From Arthrobacter endolithicus (GTDB lineage: Bacteria; Actinomycetota; Actinomycetes; Actinomycetales; Micrococcaceae): a DNA stretch of 64,000 nucleotides. The stretch lies in the NCBI RefSeq assembly GCF_026627425.1, contig NZ_JAPNLH010000006.1:161969-225968 (forward strand), in the 5' to 3' direction. Below, piece by piece: positions 1 to 8,392 of this stretch (position 1 is its first letter; each line of letters begins with the position of its first letter). The notes beneath the pieces are model-generated. The model saw only the letters and a list, made by a program, of their open reading frames with translations, was not told the DNA's origin and searched no databases. A program made the position numbers and the translations under genes.

Positions 1-259
1 CGGTCTCGCCGCATAGACCACTGGTAGTATCGCTGCATGTTTACTTTGTAATTGGGCTGTTTCCCGCCCTTACGAGGTTGTCCCGCTCCTGCCGTTGGTT
101 TTGCGCCACGCACCGTGAGCGGCTTCGCGGGCCGTTGCGTTCACCGGTGTTGATGCAGCCCCGGTACGCGGCCCCGCGATGCTCCCTAGGCCCGGCCGCG
201 CAGGCTCCGGTGTCCCCGGACCGGACTACGATATTAAGCATCACCCTCTGAAGGAGACT
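1..259 (+). other. Upstream region of hflX, no gene seen
   Basis: No convincing coding sequence. A TAGTAT hexamer at about 25-30 and a TACGAT hexamer at 227-232 could be -10 elements for hflX. The AAGGAG ribosome binding site of hflX lies at 251-256. Confidence 0.4.
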
Positions 260-1873
260 ATGACCCACGTGAACCCGCCCTCCGGCCCCGAAGATATCCG
301 CCGAGGCGAAACCGGTGCCGCTGAACCCGGTACCACCGGCGATGGGCAGGACATGTCCGCTGCGGACATCCAGGCCGTCATTGACCGGATTTTGGCCAAG
401 GACGCCGGGGTGACTGCACACACGGGTGCCCGTGCGCTCAGCACCAATTTGGGTAAGGCGCAGGCAATCTCTGCCTTGGAGCGCGAACACGGCACCTATG
501 ACGGTGAGCAGGAGGATCTGCAGGACCGGCGTGCACTGCGCCGGGTCGCCGGACTCTCCACCGAGCTGGAGGACGTTACCGAGGTCGAATACCGCCAGTT
601 GCGGTTGGAACGAGTGGTGTTGGCGGGACTGTGGACCGAGGGGACGCTCGCCGATGCGGAAAACTCGCTGCGTGAACTGGCTGCGCTGGCCGAAACGGCC
701 GGATCGGAAGTTTTGGACGGCATTGTCCAGCGGCGGATGAAGCCTGACCCGGGCACCTTTCTCGGGTCCGGCAAGGCGCAGGAGCTCAAGGACATCGTCG
801 CCGCGACCGGGGCTGACACGGTCGTTGTGGACGGTGAGCTGGCGCCGTCGCAGCGCCGTGCACTGGAAGACATTGTGTTGGTCAAGGTGATCGACAGGAC
901 CGCCCTGATCCTTGACATCTTCGCCCAGCATGCCAAATCCCGCGAGGGCAAGGCGCAGGTGGAACTGGCCCAGATGGAATACCTGCTGCCACGGCTGCGG
1001 GGCTGGGGTGAATCCATGTCCCGGCAGGCGGGCGGCCGGATCGGTGCGGCCGGCGGCGGGATCGGTGCCCGGGGTCCCGGTGAGACGAAGATCGAGCTGG
1101 ATCGTCGGCGGATCAGGACAAGGATGGCGAAGCTGCGGCGCGAGATCAGCGCGATGAAACCGGCCCGCGATACCAAACGGGCCAACCGTCGTCGCAATTC
1201 CGTGCCTTCCGTGGCCATCGCCGGCTACACAAATGCTGGTAAATCTTCCCTGCTGAACCGACTCACCAACGCTGGTGTCCTAGTGGAAAATGCCCTGTTT
1301 GCCACGTTGGATCCGACAGTCCGTAAGGCCGAAACGGCTGACGGACTGGGGTACACCCTGGCAGATACCGTGGGATTTGTCCGGTCCTTGCCGACCCAAC
1401 TTGTCGAGGCTTTCCGATCGACGCTGGAGGAAGTGGCGGATTCGGACCTGATCCTGCATATCGTGGATGCGTCTCATCCCGATCCGGAGGGCCAGATTGC
1501 AGCTGTCCGCCAGGTGTTCAGTGAAGTGGACGCCCGGAAGGTTCCTGAAATTATTGTCCTGAACAAGGCAGATTCCGCTGACCCCTTTGTGATCGAGCGG
1601 CTCCGCCAACGTGAGCCGCGCAACGTAGTCGTTTCGGCGCGCACGGGTCAGGGCATTGACGACCTCCTCGCCGCCATCAGTGAGGCGATCCCGCGCCCCT
1701 CAGTAATGCTGGAGCTGCTGATTCCCTATGACAGGGGGGACCTGATCAGCAAACTGCACGAATCCGATGCAGAAATCCTCGCCCTGAACCACGGTGAGTC
1801 GGGAACCCATGCCAGCGTCAGGGTGCGCGAGGGCCTGGCCGCCGAATTGGATCCCTTTGTCCTCCGCAGCTAA
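260..1873 (+). CDS. hflX: GTPase HflX
   Basis: Ribosome-associated GTPase of the HflX family, which in bacteria binds 50S subunits and rescues or splits stalled ribosomes. The 537-residue protein has the glycine-rich linker (GGRIGAAGGGIGARGPGETK) ahead of the G domain, the P-loop GYTNAGKSSLLNRL, a G3 DTVGFVRSLP and a G4 NKAD. The ATG at 260 is chosen because AAGGAG sits 3 bases upstream; an in-frame ATG at 179 has no such site. The N-terminal 80 residues are variable and acidic. The next gene overlaps its 3' end. Function in ribosome rescue is family knowledge. Confidence 0.95.
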   Translation: MTHVNPPSGPEDIRRGETGAAEPGTTGDGQDMSAADIQAVIDRILAKDAGVTAHTGARALSTNLGKAQAISALEREHGTYDGEQEDLQDRRALRRVAGLSTELEDVTEVEYRQLRLERVVLAGLWTEGTLADAENSLRELAALAETAGSEVLDGIVQRRMKPDPGTFLGSGKAQELKDIVAATGADTVVVDGELAPSQRRALEDIVLVKVIDRTALILDIFAQHAKSREGKAQVELAQMEYLLPRLRGWGESMSRQAGGRIGAAGGGIGARGPGETKIELDRRRIRTRMAKLRREISAMKPARDTKRANRRRNSVPSVAIAGYTNAGKSSLLNRLTNAGVLVENALFATLDPTVRKAETADGLGYTLADTVGFVRSLPTQLVEAFRSTLEEVADSDLILHIVDASHPDPEGQIAAVRQVFSEVDARKVPEIIVLNKADSADPFVIERLRQREPRNVVVSARTGQGIDDLLAAISEAIPRPSVMLELLIPYDRGDLISKLHESDAEILALNHGESGTHASVRVREGLAAELDPFVLRS

Positions 1874-3953
1874 GGCTCCGGCCCGGACAGCTGGAACCGG
1901 CCAGCCGCAGGGCCGGGGTTCTTCCGGTGAACAGTTTGCCATCGGGCTCCTCGATGCGGCGGTGGAGTCGATGGGAGGCCAACGCCGCGACGGACAGGAT
2001 GAAATGGTCCGGCAGGTGGTCAGGTCGATCCAGACCGGTGACCACCTGCTGGTGCAGGCCGGCACCGGGACGGGAAAGTCGCTGGCCTATCTGATTCCGC
2101 TGATTGCCCATGCGCTGCAGAGCAACAAACCGTCGCTGGTCTCCACCGCCACGTTGGCGCTGCAGGCGCAGATTGTCAGCCGAGATTTGCCGCGTCTGCT
2201 CGCCTCCATCGCCGGAATGCTGCCGCGCCCGGTCAAGGTGGCGTTAGTGAAGGGTCGCAGTAACTACGTCTGCAGGCACAAGCTTCAGGGTGGCTTTCCG
2301 TCCGAGGAACCTTCTGAGGGCCAGTTGTTCGCCCTCGGGGAGGACACCAGCGTTGTGCACCCTGCCGGGGTGTCCTCGGGACCGGGAAGCCAACTGGGCC
2401 GCGAGGTGGTCCGGCTGCGGGATTGGGCCGAGGAAACCGAAACGGGGGATCGGGACGAACTCACCCCGGGAGTCAGCGACCGCGCCTGGCGTCAGGTGTC
2501 GGTGACCTCGATGGAATGCCTGGGCGCGCAGAAATGCCCGCTGGCGTTGGAGTGTTTCAGCGAGCTGGCCAAGGCCCGCGGCGCGGAGGCGGACGTGATC
2601 GTGACCAACCACGCGATGCTGGCCATCAGTGCCTTTGAAGGCCTTGCCGTCCTGCCGGAGTATGACGTCGTCGTCGTCGACGAGGCCCACGAACTGCTGG
2701 ACAGGGTTACCGGGGCTGTCAGCGGCCAACTCTCCGTCCAGATGATCCATGTTGCGGCGTCCAGCGCCCGCAAGAACACGGGCATCTCGGCCGAGGCACT
2801 TAATTCTGCCGCCACATATCTTGAGGCCGCCATCGAAGGTGCGCCGTCCGGGTTGCTGGTTTCCGGACTGAACGAGGCCCAACTGACGGCCCTTGACCAA
2901 GCGCGGGACGCATGTCGGGCGGCGCTGTCGGATTCCAAGGCGGACTCCGGCACCGCCGCCGACGGTGGACGCCAGATGGCCCGTTCGCGAATTACCCTGA
3001 TCCTGGAACTGGCTGAGCGGCTACTGGTAGCACGCGAGGCCGGGGAAGTCGTCTGGATCTCCCGCCCCAGCGGGTTTACGCCTCAGCAGGGCTATTCCCC
3101 GCCCGACGAGTCGGCCCCGGCGCTGATCAACATTGCCCCGCTCAGCGTCGCCGGCAGGTTGCGTGATGGGCTCTTCGCCGATCACACGGTGGTGTTAACT
3201 TCGGCAACATTGGCTATCGGCGCAGCCTTTGATCCCGCCGCGGCGGGTCTGGGACTGCTGGGGCCCGGAGCACCCAGCTGGACCGGTGCGGACGTTGGAT
3301 CGCCGTTCGACTATCCCAAACAGGGGATGCTGTACGTGGCAGCGCATTTGGCCAAACCGGAGCGCGGCACTTCAGCCGAGCAGCTTGACGAGCTGGAGGC
3401 ACTGATCCTTGCCTCCGGAGGCGGGGCACTGTGCCTGTTCTCTTCCCGGCGTGCTGCCGAGGATGCGGCAGAAGCTCTTCGACCGCGGTTGGATGTCGAT
3501 GTGCTGTGCCAGGGTGAATCTTCGATGGCAGCCCTGGTGAAGCAATTCGCCGCGGAGCCGGACACCTGCCTGTTCGGCACAATGTCGCTTTGGCAAGGGG
3601 TTGACGTGCAGGGTGCTTCCTGCCGTCTGGTGGTGATAGACCGGATCCCGTTCCCCCGCCCGGATGATCCGCTGATGACCGCGCGCTCGCGGGCGGTCGC
3701 AAAGGCCGGCGGCAACGGCTTTATGTCAGTTTCCGCCACTCATGCGGCGATCCGGCTTGCGCAGGGGGCCGGCCGACTGATCCGTTCCTCCACTGACCGG
3801 GGTGTGGTTGCGGTGTTGGATTCGCGCCTCGCCACAGCCCGGTATGGCGGCTTTCTGCGCGCCGCCCTGCCACCGTTCTGGCCAACCACCGATCGTGCGC
3901 TGGTGATGAGCGCACTCCAGCGTCTGCGGCCCGACAAAGAGTCGGCACGGTAG
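1794..3953 (+). CDS. ATP-dependent DNA helicase, DinG/XPD type
   Basis: Superfamily 2 Fe-S helicase-like protein of 719 residues. It has Walker A (VQAGTGTGKSLAYLIPL), the DEAH box (VVVDEAHELLD), a TSATLAIG motif and C-terminal GVDVQG and QGAGRLIRS motifs. Cysteines in the C-x(n)-C-x(2)-C region (CRHK, CLGAQKCPLALEC) fit the Fe-S domain. The start is unsure: from 1794 it overlaps hflX by 80 bases and encodes an unusual proline/serine-rich lead; conserved sequence begins near 1936. DinG-type helicases unwind R-loops and forked DNA. Whether it is SOS-induced here is unknown; I saw no LexA box upstream. Confidence 0.88.
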   Translation: MSREPMPASGCARAWPPNWIPLSSAAKAPARTAGTGQPQGRGSSGEQFAIGLLDAAVESMGGQRRDGQDEMVRQVVRSIQTGDHLLVQAGTGTGKSLAYLIPLIAHALQSNKPSLVSTATLALQAQIVSRDLPRLLASIAGMLPRPVKVALVKGRSNYVCRHKLQGGFPSEEPSEGQLFALGEDTSVVHPAGVSSGPGSQLGREVVRLRDWAEETETGDRDELTPGVSDRAWRQVSVTSMECLGAQKCPLALECFSELAKARGAEADVIVTNHAMLAISAFEGLAVLPEYDVVVVDEAHELLDRVTGAVSGQLSVQMIHVAASSARKNTGISAEALNSAATYLEAAIEGAPSGLLVSGLNEAQLTALDQARDACRAALSDSKADSGTAADGGRQMARSRITLILELAERLLVAREAGEVVWISRPSGFTPQQGYSPPDESAPALINIAPLSVAGRLRDGLFADHTVVLTSATLAIGAAFDPAAAGLGLLGPGAPSWTGADVGSPFDYPKQGMLYVAAHLAKPERGTSAEQLDELEALILASGGGALCLFSSRRAAEDAAEALRPRLDVDVLCQGESSMAALVKQFAAEPDTCLFGTMSLWQGVDVQGASCRLVVIDRIPFPRPDDPLMTARSRAVAKAGGNGFMSVSATHAAIRLAQGAGRLIRSSTDRGVVAVLDSRLATARYGGFLRAALPPFWPTTDRALVMSALQRLRPDKESAR

Positions 3954-3981
3954 CAGGAGGACGGCGCGGGCCTGCGGGCCG

Positions 3982-4025
3982 ATTACGGCAGTCCCCCTCC
4001 CGAAAAAAACGGAGGCTGCCGTAAT
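3982..4025. terminator. Hairpin between converging helicase and lexA genes
   Basis: A perfect 10-base inverted repeat (ATTACGGCAG at 3982-3991, CTGCCGTAAT at 4016-4025) encloses a second stem CCTCC/GGAGG with an A-rich loop. It lies between two convergent genes and could end transcription from both sides. There is no classical T tract. Confidence 0.6.
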
Positions 4026-4050
4026 TGGGGCGCTTTGTCCCGCAGCTGTC

Positions 4051-4797
4051 CTAGATGGACCGCAGCACGCTGACAACGCGGCCCATTATGGTGGCATGGT
4101 CGCCCATGATCGGCTCGTAGCGGGTGTTTTGCGGCAGTAGCCAGGTGTGCCCATCGCGCTGACGGAACGTCTTGATGGTCGCCTCGTCGTCGAGGAGAGC
4201 GGCCACAATGTCGCCATTGATCGCGTTCGGCTGTTGCCGGACCACTACCCAGTCGCCGTCACAGATTGCTGCGTCGACCATCGAATCTCCGCTGACCTTG
4301 AGCATGAAGAGCTCGCCGTGGCCCACCAGCTGCCGGGGCAGCGGCATGACGTCCTCAACCACTTGGTCGGCGAGGATAGGGCCGCCGGCGGCAATGCGTC
4401 CGACCAGCGGCACCAGAGCCGTGTCCGAGGAGCTGCCCAGTTCCGCCATGTTAAGGCCACTGGCACTGCGGAGCTGATCCGGCGCCGGCACTCCTTCGAT
4501 TTCAACTTTGCCGTTGTCCAGTGTCAAGGGGATCAGGACTTCCATGGCCCGCGGCCGTTTCGCATCCCGACGGAGATAGCCCTGCTTCTCCAGCTGGGCC
4601 AGTTGATGGGTGACGCTGGAAAGACTTGCCAGGCCTACGGCGTCGCCGATCTCGCGCATCGAGGGGGGGTAGCCCTTGTCGCTGATCGAACGCTGGATGC
4701 ATTCGAGGATCTTCTTCTGACGCACCGTCAGGCCTTTGAAGCCGGCGCGGCTGGCGCTGTTCCCGCTGTGGAGGATAAATTCCGGAGCTGACGACAT
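4051..4797 (-). CDS. lexA: SOS repressor LexA
   Basis: Transcriptional repressor of the SOS response, cleaved with RecA filament assistance. The 248-residue protein has the N-terminal winged helix ([20 protein letters not shown], then [19 protein letters not shown]), the Ala-Gly self-cleavage site (RIAAGGPI), the catalytic serine in [10 protein letters not shown] and the lysine in EATIKTF. The first 25 residues are a variable extension. An AAAGGGA ribosome binding site precedes the ATG. A LexA box overlaps the -35 of its promoter, so it should be autoregulated. It diverges from a LysM gene, the same arrangement as mycobacterial lexA and chiZ. Confidence 0.97.
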   Translation of the reverse strand: MSSAPEFILHSGNSASRAGFKGLTVRQKKILECIQRSISDKGYPPSMREIGDAVGLASLSSVTHQLAQLEKQGYLRRDAKRPRAMEVLIPLTLDNGKVEIEGVPAPDQLRSASGLNMAELGSSSDTALVPLVGRIAAGGPILADQVVEDVMPLPRQLVGHGELFMLKVSGDSMVDAAICDGDWVVVRQQPNAINGDIVAALLDDEATIKTFRQRDGHTWLLPQNTRYEPIMGDHATIMGRVVSVLRSI

Positions 4798-4893
4798 GAC
4801 GTGCTGTCCCTTTCGTGAACGTGCTGCGTGCCCAGTCGGCGGTTGATGTCAGTGGGCTCTGATGGACTCTTCCTGTGACCGAATCCTGCTACC

Positions 4894-4922
4894 AATCTAG
4901 GTCAGTTTGACGCGTATCTCAA
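4894..4922 (-). promoter_or_regulatory. Predicted lexA promoter
   Basis: On the minus strand a -35 TTGAGA (4917-4922) and a -10 TAGATT (4894-4899) are separated by exactly 17 bases. The -35 lies inside the LexA box, which explains repression. Confidence 0.7.
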
Positions 4923-4934
4923 ACATATGTTCTA
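4919..4934. promoter_or_regulatory. LexA (SOS) box 1
   Basis: The 16-mer TCAAACATATGTTCTA (reverse TAGAACATATGTTTGA) matches the actinobacterial SOS consensus TCGAAC-N4-GTTCGA at most positions. It overlaps the lexA -35 element. Confidence 0.85.
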
Positions 4935-4985
4935 GCGAGTCTTGGCAGGCATCGTCACTTAGTGCTACAACTGATGAATACAGTT

Positions 4986-5001
4986 TCGAATAAGTGTTCT
5001 A
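4986..5001. promoter_or_regulatory. LexA (SOS) box 2, on the chiZ side
   Basis: TCGAATAAGTGTTCTA matches TCGAAC-N4-GTTCGA with three mismatches. It directly follows a -10-like TACAGT (4979-4984), so a bound repressor would cover the start region of the divergent LysM gene. Confidence 0.65.
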
Positions 5002-5071
5002 AGCAACTTCTTCCACCCGAAACACCTTCCCCGGACGGCAAGGCCAGGTAGTGAAAGGCCCGCTCCGGGCT

Positions 5072-5138
5072 AGGCCAGCAAGGACAAGGCCGGCATGGCG
5101 AAAGGCCAGCAAGGACAAGGGGACAAGGGGACAAGGGG
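5072..5138 (+). repeat. Purine-rich repeats in the 5' untranslated region of the LysM gene
   Basis: An 18-base unit AGGCCAGCAAGGACAAGG occurs at 5072-5089 and 5103-5120, 31 bases apart. The second runs into three tandem copies of the 8-mer ACAAGGGG (5115-5138). All lie 44-110 bases before the likely ATG and contain many AAGG-like motifs. Confidence 0.8.
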
Positions 5139-5181
5139 AGTTGCGCCGCACCGGAACTTCGTACCGCGAAAGGTGAAGACA

Positions 5182-5634
5182 ATGAACGCCACACCAGTAT
5201 TTGATTTCACGACCCCCCGGATAAAGCGCGCGGGCGCTGCCGCCCACTCAGTCCGTCCGGTGTGGGCGCCCAGGGCTCCGCAGGTCGCCCACACCGCCGC
5301 TGCCATCCGGTCTGCCGGCCGGGCGCCGCTGCATTTGACCCGGCGGGGGCGCTTCTTACTTGTCGGCGTGCCGCTGATGCTGGCCGCTATCGTGGTGCTG
5401 GTGCTGGCCGGGTTTTTCACTGCACCGGCCCAGGCCTCGGTCGGCCCCGGTTCGGTAGGCGTTCATGCTTCCATGGTGACCGTGCTGACCGGCCAGACGC
5501 TGTGGAGCATCGCGTCGACGGCGGATTCGACCCGTGATCCGCGGGAGGTCGTGGCGGACATCGTGGAGCTCAACGGCCTATCCACTTCCGTTGTCCAGCC
5601 GGGCCAGCAACTCTTCGTTCCGTTGCCGGGCTAG
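5182..5634 (+). CDS. LysM-domain membrane protein, ChiZ/DivS-like SOS cell-division suppressor
   Basis: A 150-residue protein with a basic cytoplasmic N-terminus, one transmembrane segment (VGVPLMLAAIVVLVLAGFFT) and an external LysM domain (VTVLTGQTLWSIAST, ending GLSTSVVQPGQQLFVPLPG). The ATG at 5182 follows GAAAGGTGAAG; an in-frame ATG at 5095 lies in the repeat region and is unlikely. Position divergent from lexA behind a LexA box matches mycobacterial Rv2719c (ChiZ) and corynebacterial DivS, which halt division during DNA damage. Function is inferred from synteny and topology, not from clear sequence identity. Confidence 0.8.
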   Translation: MNATPVFDFTTPRIKRAGAAAHSVRPVWAPRAPQVAHTAAAIRSAGRAPLHLTRRGRFLLVGVPLMLAAIVVLVLAGFFTAPAQASVGPGSVGVHASMVTVLTGQTLWSIASTADSTRDPREVVADIVELNGLSTSVVQPGQQLFVPLPG

Positions 5635-5677
5635 GGGATTGTTACTGCCGCGGTTCGACCCTGAGCGCGGGGACGCT

Positions 5678-5683
5678 TAAACT
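5678..5683 (+). promoter_or_regulatory. -10 element for leaderless hisC
   Basis: TAAACT ends 6 bases before the GTG start of hisC, so the transcript should begin at or next to the start codon. A TTCGAC 18 bases upstream may be the -35. Confidence 0.6.
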
Positions 5684-5689
5684 AGGGAT

Positions 5690-6787
5690 GTGAACCAGAT
5701 TGAGCGTCTAGACCGGCTGCCCCTGCGCGATGACCTTCGCGGACTGCATCCTTACGGCGCTCCACAGCTGGACGTCCCCATTCTGCTCAACGTCAATGAA
5801 AACACATACGGTGTTCCGCAGGATGCGCGAGAGGCGATTCTGAAGGCCGTCGATGACGTTCTCGCCGGCCTTAACCGCTATCCCGACCGTGAATTCACCG
5901 AGCTCCGCCGGGCTCTCGCTGCGTACTTAGGACATGGGCTTGCGCCAGAGAACATCTGGGCCGCCAACGGCTCCAATGAGGTGCTGCAGCAGATTCTGCA
6001 GGCATTTGGCGGTCCCGGACGCAGGGTTTTGGGTTTTCCGCCCACCTACTCGATGTATCCGCTGCTGGCCAGCGGCACCGGTACGGAATATGTCAGCGGG
6101 GATCGCGCCGCAGATTTTTCCCTGACCGCCGAGTCGGCGGCGCGGCAAGTACTCGACATTGCGCCGAACGTGGTCTTCCTTTGCTCGCCGAACAATCCTA
6201 CGGGCACGGCTCTGGACAATGACGTCGTCGAGGCAGTGTATGAGGCGGGGACAGCGTCGCGGACCGTAGTAATAGTTGATGAGGCCTATGCCGAGTTTGC
6301 CCACGACGGGACCGCCAGCGCCATCGCTTTGTTACCGGGCCGGGAAAGGCTGATCGTTTCCCGGACTATGAGCAAGGCTTTCGCCCTGGCAGGGGCCAGA
6401 CTGGGATATCTGGCCGCGGCAGCGGAAATTTCCGATGCTCTGCGGCTGGTCAGGCTGCCGTACCATCTCTCCGCTATCACCCAGGCAACGGCCGTCGCAG
6501 CCCTGCGAAACTCGGATTCGCTGCTGGCCAACGTGGAGCAGATCAAAATTCAACGCGACCGGATTGTGGCAGGGCTGGCCCGTTTGGGATTGCAGCCCGC
6601 TCCGTCGGACTCGAACTTTGTCTTCTTCGGGGGCCTGGAAGACCCGCAGGCGGTCTGGGAGGGACTGCTCGCCGGCGGGGTTTTGATCCGGGATGTTGGC
6701 ATCGCCGGCCATTTGCGGGTCACGGCCGGCACCGAGGCTGAAACGACGGCTTTCCTGGACCAGCTTGGGGTCCTGTTGGGCCGCTGA
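5690..6787 (+). CDS. hisC: Histidinol-phosphate aminotransferase HisC
   Basis: PLP-dependent class II aminotransferase that converts imidazole-acetol phosphate and glutamate to histidinol phosphate. The 365-residue protein carries the substrate-side LNVNENTYG, the CSPNNPTG motif, DEAYAEF, and the PLP-lysine in SRTMSKAFALAGARLGY. Start is GTG, overlapped by an out-of-frame ATG, and lies 6 bases after a TAAACT -10 element, so translation is probably leaderless. It is the first gene of the histidine cluster. Confidence 0.96.
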   Translation: MNQIERLDRLPLRDDLRGLHPYGAPQLDVPILLNVNENTYGVPQDAREAILKAVDDVLAGLNRYPDREFTELRRALAAYLGHGLAPENIWAANGSNEVLQQILQAFGGPGRRVLGFPPTYSMYPLLASGTGTEYVSGDRAADFSLTAESAARQVLDIAPNVVFLCSPNNPTGTALDNDVVEAVYEAGTASRTVVIVDEAYAEFAHDGTASAIALLPGRERLIVSRTMSKAFALAGARLGYLAAAAEISDALRLVRLPYHLSAITQATAVAALRNSDSLLANVEQIKIQRDRIVAGLARLGLQPAPSDSNFVFFGGLEDPQAVWEGLLAGGVLIRDVGIAGHLRVTAGTEAETTAFLDQLGVLLGR

Positions 6788-6853
6788 CACAGATGGCAGT
6801 TTTTTGAAGATCCCCCCAATATTTTCTGTTCGATCCAGCACTAAGGACCCGCC

Positions 6854-7480
6854 ATCAGCGAGAACCAAACTCCCACCGGAACTGCCCGCACCGCCCGGCT
6901 GACACGGAGCACCAGCGAGTCGTCGGTGCTGGTTGAGGTCGATTTGGACGGCACCGGCCAGTCCAGCATCGATTCCTCCGTCCCGTTCTTCGATCACATG
7001 CTTACGGCGTTGTCGAAGCACTCGCTCATTGACCTGACGGTCAAGGCGTCGGGGGATACGCACATCGACGCGCACCACACGGTGGAGGATGTTGCCATCA
7101 CACTCGGGGAAGCCTTGGGCCAGGCGCTTGGTACCAAGGCAGGAATCAGGCGTTTCGGGGAGGCCACCATTCCGCTGGATGAGGCACTGGCGAATGCAGT
7201 TGTCGACGTTTCCGGGCGCCCCTATCTGGTGCATACCGGAGAGCCCGCAGGGCAGGAGTATCACTTGATCGGCGGCCACTTCACCGGGTCCCTGACCCGG
7301 CACGTCTTCGAATCGATAGCGTTCCATGCGAGGATTTGTCTACACATGACCGTGCTCTCCGGCCGGGACCCCCACCACATCGTCGAAGCGCAGTTCAAGG
7401 CGTTTGCGCGGGCCCTGCGGAGCGCGATTGAACCGGATCCGCGCGTCAGCGGCATTCCCTCCACGAAGGGCAGCCTGTGA
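6854..7480 (+). CDS. hisB: Imidazoleglycerol-phosphate dehydratase HisB, with an apparent ATC start
   Basis: Manganese enzyme that dehydrates imidazoleglycerol phosphate. The His-rich metal motifs are present ([30 protein letters not shown]). A canonical start exists only at GTG 6926, which would give 184 residues and lose the conserved first strand ([13 protein letters not shown]). Upstream in frame there is no ATG, GTG or TTG before a TAA at 6842-6844. ATC at 6854, a few bases after AAGGA (6843-6847), gives 208 residues starting xSENQTPTG, the usual family length. I therefore infer ATC initiation. Overlaps hisH by GTGA. Confidence 0.9.
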   Translation: MSENQTPTGTARTARLTRSTSESSVLVEVDLDGTGQSSIDSSVPFFDHMLTALSKHSLIDLTVKASGDTHIDAHHTVEDVAITLGEALGQALGTKAGIRRFGEATIPLDEALANAVVDVSGRPYLVHTGEPAGQEYHLIGGHFTGSLTRHVFESIAFHARICLHMTVLSGRDPHHIVEAQFKAFARALRSAIEPDPRVSGIPSTKGSL

Positions 7481-8163
7481 CTGCAGAACAGGGTTTAACC
7501 GGGCCCGACGGCACCCTAAAACCGACGGTGACAGTGCTGGACTACGGCTCCGGCAACGTCCGCTCGGCCGTCCGAGCGCTGGAACGGGCCGGTGCAGTGG
7601 TGACCCTCAGCGCGAAGCCCGAGGACGTCCTCACGGCCGCTGGGCTCGTCGTGCCCGGAGTCGGAGCCTTTGCGACCGTAATGAAGGAGCTCAAGAGCGT
7701 AGATGGGCTGCGGATGATCGGCCGTCGAGTGGCCGGTGGCCGCCCGGTTCTGGCCATCTGCGTGGGGCTGCAGATCCTTTTCGACGGCGGCGTTGAACAC
7801 GGAAACAGCGAGCCGGGAATGGGCGAATGGCCAGGAACGGTGGAACTCCTGCCCGCCTCCGTGGTGCCGCACATGGGGTGGAATACCGTTCAGGTGCCGG
7901 CGGGTTCTACTCTGTTCGAGGGCGTCGAGGCCGAACGGTTCTACTTCGTGCATTCGTATGGGGTTCAGGACTGGGACTTCGACGTGGTGCAGCCGCGGAT
8001 GCGGGCCCCGCTGGTTACCTGGTCGGAGCACGGGGCGCGCTTCATTGCAGCCGTCGAAAACGGACCGCTGTGCGCCACCCAGTTCCATCCGGAAAAGTCC
8101 GGTGACGCCGGTGCTCGTCTGCTGCGCAACTGGGTTGGCTCGCTGCGCAAGGCGGTGGCCTGA
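7477..8163 (+). CDS. hisH: Imidazole glycerol phosphate synthase, glutaminase subunit HisH
   Basis: Class I glutamine amidotransferase that feeds ammonia to HisF. The 228-residue protein has the oxyanion and start motif [17 protein letters not shown], the nucleophile cysteine in AICVGLQ and the His-Glu pair in TQFHPEKSG. The GTG start overlaps the hisB TGA (GTGA), so translation is probably coupled. hisF is not in this window. Confidence 0.96.
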   Translation: MTAEQGLTGPDGTLKPTVTVLDYGSGNVRSAVRALERAGAVVTLSAKPEDVLTAAGLVVPGVGAFATVMKELKSVDGLRMIGRRVAGGRPVLAICVGLQILFDGGVEHGNSEPGMGEWPGTVELLPASVVPHMGWNTVQVPAGSTLFEGVEAERFYFVHSYGVQDWDFDVVQPRMRAPLVTWSEHGARFIAAVENGPLCATQFHPEKSGDAGARLLRNWVGSLRKAVA

Positions 8164-8322
8164 ATGTGGTCCGTCATTCTGATGGGATTGGCCGGGCTCC
8201 TGGCCGGCGGCGCCATCGCCTTCCACCAACAGAAGAAGCCCCGCTGGACGGTGTTCTCCTTCGCCGGCCTGGCCGTGATGGCGCTACTGGCCGCATTTCT
8301 GCTGACCCTGCCCGGTAAATAA
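8164..8322 (+). CDS. Small two-helix membrane protein in the his cluster
   Basis: A 52-residue ORF whose ATG immediately follows the hisH stop. The sequence has two hydrophobic helices ([18 protein letters not shown] and [17 protein letters not shown]) joined by a basic loop [10 protein letters not shown], so it should be a helical hairpin in the membrane. It lies tightly between hisH and priA on the same strand. A similar tiny ORF at this place occurs, as I recall, in related actinobacteria. The function is not known. Confidence 0.7.
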   Translation: MWSVILMGLAGLLAGGAIAFHQQKKPRWTVFSFAGLAVMALLAAFLLTLPGK

Positions 8323-8392
8323 TCCTCCTGTGCTAAATAATTACGCCGGAATCAGCGTCCCGGCCATGAAACCACCGACCGATGAGGACCCG

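Noticed and set aside
4147..4791. Plus-strand ORF over lexA
   Set aside because: Shadow of lexA in another frame, rich in His and Arg, with no ribosome binding site.
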